Source: Caldicellulosiruptoraceae bacterium PP1 (GTDB lineage Bacteria; Bacillota; Thermoanaerobacteria; Caldicellulosiruptorales; Caldicellulosiruptoraceae). Taken from it: a DNA stretch of 64,000 nucleotides. The DNA lies in NCBI GenBank assembly GCA_041320695.1, contig JBGGOQ010000003.1:226974-290973 (forward strand), in the 5' to 3' direction. A program made the translations under genes and the position numbers. Shown here piece after piece: positions 56,782-64,000 of the stretch. The notes under the pieces were generated by a model, which worked only from the letters and a program-made list of their open reading frames with translations, was not told the origin of the DNA and made no database searches. Numbering within the stretch: the first letter of the stretch is position 1; each line of letters starts with the position of its first letter.

Positions 56782-58089
56782 TCATAGTTTTTTAATAATA
56801 TTTTTATAATAAATATTATACATATTAATAAGGCCAAAAATTATCCACCAAAAACTATTATATTTCATTATAGGCGTTTCTAATATACTTCTTATTAATA
56901 TGAATATTAAAATAATTAAACATAATATTAAATTTTTAAAATATATATAATCCTTAACATTTTTTTTATAATTATAAATAATAAATTTTATATTTATTAC
57001 TTGATTATATATACTACTAATAAAGATAAAGATAAATATAATTAAACCTATTAACCCTAAATTAAATAATACATCTAAAAAAGAATTATGTAAATGTGAA
57101 GGTATAAAACCAGCCAAACTTATTAAATTATTAATTCCTATTACAGATAATAAATCATTAGATTCAAATCCATATCCAAGTATTGGTTTTTCTTTAAAAG
57201 AATAAATTATAAAAGCTTTCCAAATTAAACTACGTCCCGTTAAAGTATCATCACGACCAATTAAATTAAAAATATTATTATCATTTGATAAAGAATATGA
57301 TATAAAAGCAATTATAGGTATAGTAAAAAATACTATAAAGCTGAACATTATAAAAATTAATTTCACATTTTTATTTAAAATTTTATTATAGTTATAAATA
57401 ATTAAGAAAATTATTATTGATATAAATGTAGCTAAAACAGCACCTACACAACCAGCATTATTCAAAAAAATAATTGATAAAATAATTAATAAAATATTAA
57501 TTATTTTATTCTTTTTATTAAAACAAAAATGAATTAAATTCATAACTAGAAATAAACCAGCTATATATGCAAATTGATTTTTATGCCAAAATATACCTTT
57601 TAAAAAGATGCCTCTTGGATCTTTCAAATATGCTATATTGGGAAGAAAAATAGCATAAACTAAAGATAATAACATTGTTATATATATCGACTTATAAATT
57701 AATTTAAAAATATCATCCATATATAATAAAAATATACTAATAAATACCAATGTAGTACCTAACATTGCAATACTTTTTCTTAATGTTAAAATTGGATTTC
57801 CTGACCATAAAAAGCTTAATAAAATAATTAACATAAATAAAAAAATTAAATAAAAATTTAAATTATTTTTTATTATTAAATATGTATATTTCCTTTTATT
57901 ATATATAATTATAATACTAATAAAATATAATATTGCATTAAATAACTGTAAATAAGTGCTATAGTTATTTGTTTTTGTACTATCATTTACAATAAATAAA
58001 CCTGCACTACAAAATATTAAATACAATAATATCAAGTAATAAATTATTTTTTTATCATACCAACCTTCTTTAATTAGTATATTTTTCAT
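56782..58089 (-). CDS. O-antigen polymerase/ligase-like membrane protein (Wzy)
   Basis: 435 residues from ATG 58089 with GAGGATTG upstream. About 11-12 membrane helices and one large outside loop (about 260-340). The Wzy_C/WaaL core is seen in KGIFWHKNQFAYIAGLFLV and GRSLIWKAFIIYSFKEKPIL then GYGFESND and PSHLHNSFLDVLFNLGLIG with the conserved His. Polymerises or ligates lipid-linked repeat units outside the membrane. Confidence 0.88.
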   Translation of the reverse strand: MKNILIKEGWYDKKIIYYLILLYLIFCSAGLFIVNDSTKTNNYSTYLQLFNAILYFISIIIIYNKRKYTYLIIKNNLNFYLIFLFMLIILLSFLWSGNPILTLRKSIAMLGTTLVFISIFLLYMDDIFKLIYKSIYITMLLSLVYAIFLPNIAYLKDPRGIFLKGIFWHKNQFAYIAGLFLVMNLIHFCFNKKNKIINILLIILSIIFLNNAGCVGAVLATFISIIIFLIIYNYNKILNKNVKLIFIMFSFIVFFTIPIIAFISYSLSNDNNIFNLIGRDDTLTGRSLIWKAFIIYSFKEKPILGYGFESNDLLSVIGINNLISLAGFIPSHLHNSFLDVLFNLGLIGLIIFIFIFISSIYNQVINIKFIIYNYKKNVKDYIYFKNLILCLIILIFILIRSILETPIMKYNSFWWIIFGLINMYNIYYKNIIKKL

Positions 58090-58159
58090 TTCAATCCTCA
58101 CATTATTTCAAAATTAAAATTCTCATTTAATTTATTTTTATTATTTACATAATATTTAA

Positions 58160-58897
58160 TTAATATTTTTTATCTGTTAAAGCTAAATATAACAGAAATT
58201 TAGCATTTGTAATAACATATCTTTTCCATAATCTTCTAGGTTCTTGTATTAACCTAAATAACCATTCTAAACAAACTTTTTGCATCCATTTGGGAGCTCT
58301 TTTAATTCTCCCTGCAAAATAATCAAAACCTGCCCCTACACCAATCATTAATGAATTTATTTTATCTTTATGCTCATACATCCAAATTTCCTGTTTAGGT
58401 ACACCGAGTCCAATCCATACAAAATCTGGATTTAACTTATTTATTTCTTTTATTATATCGACATCTTCTTTATATGATAATTTTCGAAAAGGAGGTGAAT
58501 ACATACCTAATATTTTTAAATTTGGGTATATTTTTAATAAATTGTTTTTCATGCTATTCAATATTTCATTTGTACTACCATAAAAATAATGAGTATATCC
58601 TGCTTTATCAGATATCTCAAATATCTTACTCATTAAATCAGGACCTGTAATCCTTTCTGAATTGATTTTATTTTTTTTTGCTATATATACAAGTGGCATA
58701 CCATCTGGTAATCTATAAATTGCATTATTTTGAACATTTCTATAATATTGATTTTCATAAGCTATTACTGTCGGATGAACACTACAAATACAAATATATT
58801 TACCTTTTAGATTTTGTAGATTGTTTTCAATTACTTTTAATAATTCATGCCAAGAAAAAAAATTTATTTCAGTCTGCAATATCTTATATTTTTCCAT
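58160..58897 (-). CDS. WecG/TagA/CpsF-family glycosyltransferase (GT26)
   Basis: 245 residues. DGMPLVYIAKK (about 65-75), the GP.DLM region, FDYFAGRIKRAPKWMQKVCL and WLFRLIQEPRRLWKRY are family signatures; VWIGLGVPKQEIWMYEH is near 156-172. TagA adds ManNAc to GlcNAc-PP-undecaprenol and WecG adds ManNAcA. With wecB nearby, ManNAc transfer is likely. The start overlaps the preceding GT4 gene by 14 bases; excellent GGAGG site. Confidence 0.92.
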   Translation of the reverse strand: MEKYKILQTEINFFSWHELLKVIENNLQNLKGKYICICSVHPTVIAYENQYYRNVQNNAIYRLPDGMPLVYIAKKNKINSERITGPDLMSKIFEISDKAGYTHYFYGSTNEILNSMKNNLLKIYPNLKILGMYSPPFRKLSYKEDVDIIKEINKLNPDFVWIGLGVPKQEIWMYEHKDKINSLMIGVGAGFDYFAGRIKRAPKWMQKVCLEWLFRLIQEPRRLWKRYVITNAKFLLYLALTDKKY

Positions 58898-60107
58898 TAT
58901 TTTCCTCCATTAATTTATAATAAATATTTATAAGAAAATCATAATTTTTATTTTCATTATATTTATTAATATATTCATTATAAGCATTTTCACATATTTT
59001 TAAATATTTCTCATTATTATTTTTAATAAAATTTAAAATGTTTCTTAATTCTAAAGAGTTTTTAAATATAAATCCATTGAAACCATTTTTTATGATATTA
59101 TTTATGTTCTTATTATCATAAATAATAACTATTTTTTTTAACGCAAGTGACTCAACAATTATCATAGGAAAACACTCATACCATTTTGAAGGAAAAATAA
59201 CTGCTAATGAATAATGAATGTACCTAAATAAAATTTCTTGAGATACTGCTCCAAAATACTTTATATTTGTTTTATCTTTTATTTTTTCTTTAATAGTACT
59301 AGTTTCAGGTCCATCTCCAAAAATATAAAGATTCAAATCTTTTATATTTTCCCACATATCAATAAGCATAAGTATTCCCTTAGATTTATCTAATCTTCCA
59401 GCGTAAACACAATAACTTTGATCTTTTTTAATACTTACTCCATCTATATGTTCATTAATTTTATTTATAAATTCATCTGGAACAAAATTGGGTTTTATAA
59501 ATACTCTTTTTTTATCTAAAAAATTATGTAATTTATCTTTCATAAAAGGTGTTAATAGAATATAAGCATTAACTTTATCATATGATTTAATAAATGAATT
59601 TAATAATAATGTAATTATTATCGATAATGTTGCTATAAATGAATTTCTATAACATTTATATTTTAATGCTTGTAAAATATTTTTATTTAAACAATCTTCG
59701 CATATATTATCATTTCTAAACAGTATAGCATTAGGACATACAAATCTATAATTATGAAGTGTTTGTATTACTGGTACGTTCATTTTTTTAGATGCCCAAT
59801 ATACTGAAGAACTAATTAATGGCAATGTATTATGAACATGTACAATATCTATATTATTTTTTTTAATTATATTTTTAATTTCTTTATAAGTCTTAATAGA
59901 AAATATTGTATTTAAGAAAAGCTTAATTTTTTTTATCATACCATACTCTACAATTTCTTTATTAAAACGCTCATAAAAAAATACATTATGTCCTCTTTTT
60001 TTTAACATAAGAGCTTCATTATTAACAACAACATCTTCTCCACCTTTAATTTGATAATAATTATGTACAATCAAAATATTTAATTTATTTTTCATCTCAA
60101 CAATCAT
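58884..60107 (-). CDS. Glycosyltransferase, GT4-like
   Basis: 407 residues. The N-terminal domain opens LNILIVHNYYQIKGGEDVVV with the GGED loop; VHVHNTLPLISSSVYW is near 89-104; CEDCLNKN (about 140) resembles the Cys pair of this GT4 subgroup. YAGRLDKSKGI (near 230) and FPSKWYECFPMIIVESLALK (near 310) form the donor site. Start at ATG 60107 or four codons later at 60095; neither has a strong site. Lies 9 bases downstream of fcl. Confidence 0.87.
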   Translation of the reverse strand: MIVEMKNKLNILIVHNYYQIKGGEDVVVNNEALMLKKRGHNVFFYERFNKEIVEYGMIKKIKLFLNTIFSIKTYKEIKNIIKKNNIDIVHVHNTLPLISSSVYWASKKMNVPVIQTLHNYRFVCPNAILFRNDNICEDCLNKNILQALKYKCYRNSFIATLSIIITLLLNSFIKSYDKVNAYILLTPFMKDKLHNFLDKKRVFIKPNFVPDEFINKINEHIDGVSIKKDQSYCVYAGRLDKSKGILMLIDMWENIKDLNLYIFGDGPETSTIKEKIKDKTNIKYFGAVSQEILFRYIHYSLAVIFPSKWYECFPMIIVESLALKKIVIIYDNKNINNIIKNGFNGFIFKNSLELRNILNFIKNNNEKYLKICENAYNEYINKYNENKNYDFLINIYYKLMEENNGKI

Positions 60108-60116
60108 CTCTCATTT

Positions 60117-61052
60117 TCAAACATTTTTTATATTATTACAATACCATTCATATGTAGATTTAAGTCCATCAACTAAATTTATTTTTTTTTGCCAACCTAA
60201 TTTTGTCAATTTATTAATATCTAATAATTTTCTATATGGACCATCAGGATAATTTGTATTAAATACAATTTCACCTTTATAACCTATAACTTCTTTAATA
60301 ATATTAGCAAGTTCTGCAATTGAAACCTCTTCTCCACTACCTACATTTATCCACATATCACCATCATAATTATTCATTAAAAATAAGCATGCATCTGCTA
60401 AATCATCTACATGAATAATTTCTCTCATAGGTTTGCCAGTTCCCCATACTTCAACATATGGGGCATTATTAATTTTAGCATCATGAAATTTTCTAATAAG
60501 TGCAGGAATAACATGTGAATTTTTCAAATCAAAATTATCATTAGGGCCATATAAATTTGTTGGTACACAACTAATAAAATTTACTCCATACTGTTTTTTA
60601 TAATACTGACAAAGCTTTATTCCAGCAATTTTTGCAATTGCATAAGCTTCATGGTTTGAATCAAGATAATTATACAAAAGATATTCTTCTTTTATTGGTT
60701 GAGGTACATTTTTAGGATATATACATGAACTTGCTAAAAATAATAATTTCATTACACCATATCTATAAGCACTATGTATAACATTACATTCAATCATTAG
60801 ATTATTATAAATAAACTCCGCCGGATAAATATTATTAGCATATATCCCTCCTACTTTTGCCGCTGCTAGAATAACATAATTTGGTCTTTCTATTTCAAAA
60901 AATTTATCTACAAGATGTTGTTGAGTTAAATCTAATTCCTGATGAGATTTATAAATAATATTTTTATACCCCTGATTTTGAAGTTTTCTTAAAATTGCCG
61001 AACCAGCTAAACCTTTATGCCCTGCAATATAAATTTTTTCATCTTTATTCAA
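60117..61052 (-). CDS. fcl: GDP-L-fucose synthase
   Basis: 311 residues. The NADP-binding GHKGLAGSAILRKL (about 8-21), SSCIYP (about 107-112), YAIAKIAGIKLCQYYKKQYG with the YxxxK pair (about 136-140) and VPTNLYGPNDNFD are diagnostic. It epimerises and reduces GDP-4-keto-6-deoxymannose to GDP-L-fucose. Start is TTG at 61052 with GGAGGT upstream. Follows gmd by 18 bases. Confidence 0.94.
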   Translation of the reverse strand: MNKDEKIYIAGHKGLAGSAILRKLQNQGYKNIIYKSHQELDLTQQHLVDKFFEIERPNYVILAAAKVGGIYANNIYPAEFIYNNLMIECNVIHSAYRYGVMKLLFLASSCIYPKNVPQPIKEEYLLYNYLDSNHEAYAIAKIAGIKLCQYYKKQYGVNFISCVPTNLYGPNDNFDLKNSHVIPALIRKFHDAKINNAPYVEVWGTGKPMREIIHVDDLADACLFLMNNYDGDMWINVGSGEEVSIAELANIIKEVIGYKGEIVFNTNYPDGPYRKLLDINKLTKLGWQKKINLVDGLKSTYEWYCNNIKNV

Positions 61053-61070
61053 ACTAATTTACCTCCATTC

Positions 61071-62156
61071 TTATATATCATTATAATAGACATAAAATCC
61101 ATTTTTCTTACAATAATAATCTTTTTTTACCTCTTTTATATCCTCTTCTACCATTATTTTCACTAACTCATTAAATGTAACTTTTGGCTCCCAACCAAGT
61201 TTTTGTTTTGCTTTTGTAGGATCACCCAAAAGTATATCAACCTCAGTTGGACGATAATAACGTGGATCAACTTCTACTAACACTTTTCCTGTATTAACAT
61301 CAATACCTTTTTCATTTTCATTTTTACCAATCCATTCAATATGTATATCAATCATTTCGAATGCTTTTACAACAAATTCTCTTACTGTATGAGTTTCACC
61401 AGTTGCAATAACATAATCATCAGGTTCATTTTGATTTAATATTAGCCACATAGCTTCAACATAATCTTTAGCATAACCCCAATCACGTTTTGCATCAAGA
61501 TTACCAAGATATAGTTTTTCTTGCATTCCTAATTTTATTCTTGCAACAGCACGTGTAATTTTACGTGTTACAAAAGTTTCTCCTCTGAGTGGTGATTCAT
61601 GATTGAATAGTATCCCATTGCATGCATACATTTTATATGCTTCTCTGTAATTTACAGTAATCCAATAAGCATATAATTTTGCTGCTGCATATGGACTTCT
61701 TGGATAGAATGGAGTTGTTTCTTTTTGTGGTATTTCTTGTACTTTGCCAAATAACTCACTTGTTGATGCTTGATAGAATCTTGTTTTATCTTCTAATTTT
61801 AATATCCTTATTGCTTCAAGTAATCTCAAAGTTCCCAGAGCATCAGCATTTGCTGTATATTCTGGAGTTTCAAATGAAACTTTAACATGACTTTGTGCTG
61901 CTAAGTTATATATCTCATCTGGTTGAATCTCTTGAATTATCCTAATTAAATTTGTTGAATCAGTCAAATCACCATAATGTAGATAAAATTTATTATCACT
62001 ATCATGAGGATCTTTATATAAATGATCAATTCTCTGAGTGTTAAATAATGATGCTCTCCTTTTTATACCATGTACTTCATATCCTTTATTCAATAAAAAT
62101 TCAGCCAAATAAGCACCATCTTGTCCAGTTATACCAGTTATCAATGCTCTTTTCAT
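61071..62156 (-). CDS. gmd: GDP-mannose 4,6-dehydratase
   Basis: 361 residues from ATG 62156 with AAGAAGGT upstream; the frame to 62219 starts before the likely transcription start. [15 protein letters not shown] (8-22), [58 protein letters not shown] (YxxxK) and [16 protein letters not shown] are the Gmd signatures. Substrate comes from GDP-mannose; manC/manB are not in the window. First gene of the polysaccharide run. Confidence 0.95.
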   Translation of the reverse strand: MKRALITGITGQDGAYLAEFLLNKGYEVHGIKRRASLFNTQRIDHLYKDPHDSDNKFYLHYGDLTDSTNLIRIIQEIQPDEIYNLAAQSHVKVSFETPEYTANADALGTLRLLEAIRILKLEDKTRFYQASTSELFGKVQEIPQKETTPFYPRSPYAAAKLYAYWITVNYREAYKMYACNGILFNHESPLRGETFVTRKITRAVARIKLGMQEKLYLGNLDAKRDWGYAKDYVEAMWLILNQNEPDDYVIATGETHTVREFVVKAFEMIDIHIEWIGKNENEKGIDVNTGKVLVEVDPRYYRPTEVDILLGDPTKAKQKLGWEPKVTFNELVKIMVEEDIKEVKKDYYCKKNGFYVYYNDI

Positions 62157-62190
62157 AAAATCTACCTTCTTTTTTAACAGTCTATGTTCA

Positions 62191-62219
62191 ATTTTATTTA
62201 TTTTTCTACAAATCATCAA
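62191..62219 (-). promoter_or_regulatory. Promoter of the polysaccharide run (gmd)
   Basis: TTGATG (62219-62214), 17-base spacer, TAAAAT (62196-62191) on the minus strand, about 35 bases upstream of gmd and just after dnaX. Confidence 0.6.
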
Positions 62220-62259
62220 GCCCTTTTCTGTCGTTTTTTGTCGATATGTTCACAAATAT

Positions 62260-63873
62260 TTACTCCTTCACCTCTATATCCACACCAGGGAATAGTTTAC
62301 TGAGTAATTCTATTGTATCCTCTTGGGTTTTCTCTTGTTGTATTTCACCATCTTCTTTATAGATATCTGCTTTTATTTCACACTCTTTATTAGTAAGTTT
62401 CATAATCACTGATTTGATGTAATCCTTGTTATTTTCAACCAATGTGGTATAAAGGCTAAACTCTTCTGAAAACTGTATTATTAAGGCATCTTTTATTTTA
62501 ACTATCCCTTCGTTTAAAACCTCATAAATACCTGGCTTTTCTTCTTTTATAGCCTCTTTTATCTCTTCCCATCTATCAAGTATTGTTTTTAAGTCCGAGA
62601 TTTTATTTTTATTTTCTTCTTTTTGTTCATTTTCTTTTTTATCTATTATACCACTTTTTTCTTCTTTTTTTGATACCTTTTTTTGATTTTCTAACTTTTG
62701 TAATATTTCTGGTGTTATTTCTAAGTTTTGATTTTCCAGTTTCTTTTCAAGCTTTCTTACTCTTTCCATTAAGCCCTCTAAAGTATAATCGAGTCTTGAT
62801 TCTATAAGCCTAATTGTTACAAGCTCTATCTGAACCTTTTGGTATCGAGACCATTTTAGTTGGTTGGATAAATCAACAAAGGTTTTTAGCATTGATACAA
62901 GCCTTGATGTTTCAAATAGATTAGCAAAGTTTTGAACCTTTTTCTTTTCATCTTCCATTAAATCAAGTATCTCTTGGCTTGCTCCAAGCCTTATTACAAG
63001 TGAGTTTCGTAAAAGCTCCACTGCATCCTCTACAAATGAAACCAAATCATACCCTTCAAGGTATAATTTATTTATAATTTCAAGAGCTTTTACTGTATTT
63101 TTGTTTATAACTGCATCAAAATAGTCGTATGTTGCCTCTTTTGCTGATATGCCAAGTAGGTTAGAAACAAATTGATATGTTATCCTACCTTCTTCCATCA
63201 TAGTGCATCTTTCTAAAATGGTTAGAGCATCACGCATTCCGCCTTCTGCTTTTTTTGAAATAAGGTTTATGGCATCTTCATCAATGTCTATATTCTCTTT
63301 TTTTGAAATAAAGATTAGCCTTTTTGCAATATCAGCTGTTGAAATTCTCTTAAAATCAAACCTTTGGCAGCGTGATAGTATTGTAGCTGGAACCTTTTGA
63401 ATATCAGTTGTTGCCAAAATAAAGATAACATGTTCAGGTGGCTCTTCAAGAGTTTTTAAAAGTGCATTGAAAGCACCAGTTGAAAGCATGTGAACCTCAT
63501 CTATTATATATACCTTCTTTTTGCAGTTAGAAGGGGGGTATCTTACCTCATCTCTTATTTGCCTAACATTATCAACACCAGTATTAGAAGCAGCATCTAT
63601 CTCTACTACATCAATTGTTTTTTCTTCTAATATGCTTTTGCAGTTTTCGCATTGGTTGCAAGGGTTACCATCTTTGGGATTTAGACAGTTTACTGCACGG
63701 GAAAGAATCTTTGCAGTTGAGGTCTTACCTGTACCCCTTGGCCCAAAAAAGATATATGCATGTGATATTTTATTGAGTTTAACTTGATTCTTTAGTGTCT
63801 TTACAATATGCTCCTGTGCTACAACATCTTCAAAAACTTGAGGTCTATATTTTCTATAAAGTGCAAGATGCAT
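62260..63873 (-). CDS. dnaX: DNA polymerase III subunits tau/gamma
   Basis: 537 residues. Walker A GPRGTGKTSTAKIL (about 44-57), zinc Cys CLNPKDGNPCNQCENC (63-78), DEVHML (about 125) and the sensor region TTDIQKVPATILSRCQRFD are intact; the collar domain extends to about 370, then a charged Lys/Glu linker and tau C-terminal domain. Clamp-loader motor and organiser of the replisome. At codons 397-399 the frame reads CAA AAA AAG, containing the A AAA AAG slippery heptamer; a -1 shift meets a stop 13 codons later and would give a gamma-like product of about 411 residues. Confidence 0.95.
   Translation of the reverse strand: MHLALYRKYRPQVFEDVVAQEHIVKTLKNQVKLNKISHAYIFFGPRGTGKTSTAKILSRAVNCLNPKDGNPCNQCENCKSILEEKTIDVVEIDAASNTGVDNVRQIRDEVRYPPSNCKKKVYIIDEVHMLSTGAFNALLKTLEEPPEHVIFILATTDIQKVPATILSRCQRFDFKRISTADIAKRLIFISKKENIDIDEDAINLISKKAEGGMRDALTILERCTMMEEGRITYQFVSNLLGISAKEATYDYFDAVINKNTVKALEIINKLYLEGYDLVSFVEDAVELLRNSLVIRLGASQEILDLMEDEKKKVQNFANLFETSRLVSMLKTFVDLSNQLKWSRYQKVQIELVTIRLIESRLDYTLEGLMERVRKLEKKLENQNLEITPEILQKLENQKKVSKKEEKSGIIDKKENEQKEENKNKISDLKTILDRWEEIKEAIKEEKPGIYEVLNEGIVKIKDALIIQFSEEFSLYTTLVENNKDYIKSVIMKLTNKECEIKADIYKEDGEIQQEKTQEDTIELLSKLFPGVDIEVKE
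62677..62683 (-). promoter_or_regulatory. Candidate -1 frameshift site in dnaX
   Basis: In-frame heptamer A AAA AAG (62683-62677 on the minus strand), identical to the E. coli dnaX site, followed 6 bases later by a second A7 run (62671-62665). After a -1 shift, translation ends at TAA 62641-62639. Confidence 0.5.
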
Positions 63874-63879
63874 AAAAAT

Positions 63880-64000
63880 ACCAGCTCTATAAAACCTATA
63901 AATATCTAAAATTATCTATAATATTTATAGATTTTACTCATACACTCAAGCTATTTAGCTTAGTGTACATAATGGCATTTCTCTGCAATGCCATACCGTA
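63880..64000 (-). other. Region upstream of dnaX with two hairpins
   Basis: On the minus strand GGCATT-GCAGAGA-AATGCC is followed by a stem ACACT-AAGCT-AAATAGCTT-GAGTGT, then A/T-rich DNA to dnaX. The region could be a leader or the 3' end of an RNA gene cut by the window edge. The conserved SRP RNA loop is not present in what is visible. Confidence 0.35.

Overview
The window is about 64 kb of very AT-rich DNA from an endospore-forming, low-GC Firmicute of the Clostridia / Thermoanaerobacterales type. I infer this from sigH, a SpoVB-like flippase, a BofC-like protein, DnaD/DnaI-type helicase loaders, YacP, Mini-III, a YbxF-type L7Ae protein, several S-layer homology (SLH) proteins and strong AGGAGG ribosome binding sites. 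Genus cannot be fixed from sequence alone. No rRNA, tRNA, CRISPR array, complete insertion sequence or prophage was found.

1-4.2 kb (minus strand): end of murI (cut by the window edge), ddl, sigH, yacP, rlmB, thyX. In many Firmicutes mrnC directly precedes this run. Here mrnC lies at 8.4-8.8 kb, separated by a divergent dnaD-dnaI pair, a 119-bp foldback element, a MazF/ribbon-helix-helix toxin-antitoxin (TA) pair and an ArsB/NhaD-type transporter. 8.9-13.7 kb (plus): a four-gene Gld-type ABC export operon. 13.8-23 kb: an arginine/lysine decarboxylase, MgtC-like protein, a small coat-like protein under a hairpin that buries its ribosome binding site, BofC-like, YebC, SpoVB-like flippase, a YIP1-like membrane protein whose tail is encoded by a REP-like repeat, YigZ, a Nudix protein and HflX.

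23-35.1 kb (minus): the transcription-translation core rpoB-rpoC-L7Ae-rpsL-rpsG-fusA-tuf. Five of its seven genes appear to start with TTG. RpoB carries Asn at the position of E. coli His526 in the rifampicin pocket. The rpoBC promoter is back to back with the promoter of a second TA pair (AbrB-like/RelE-like) and shares its -35 hexamer.

35.8-62.2 kb: a cell-envelope region. It holds a GGDEF-EAL protein, an Asn/Ser-linker membrane protein, an 800-residue SLH protein coupled to a Wzz/BY-kinase/PHP-phosphatase module, a giant (about 2228-residue) SLH protein with a transglutaminase-like Cys-His-Asp core and repeated C-terminal modules, and then an exopolysaccharide or secondary-cell-wall-polymer locus. 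That locus has a VanZ-like protein, WbaP-type priming transferase, GT4 enzymes, WecB, a Wzy-like polymerase, a WecG/TagA transferase and GDP-fucose synthesis by gmd and fcl. A decayed gene and a G8 tract at a ribosome binding site suggest a fast-evolving locus. The ManNAc pathway is consistent with building the polymer that SLH domains bind. 62.3-64 kb: dnaX with an E. coli-like slippery heptamer.
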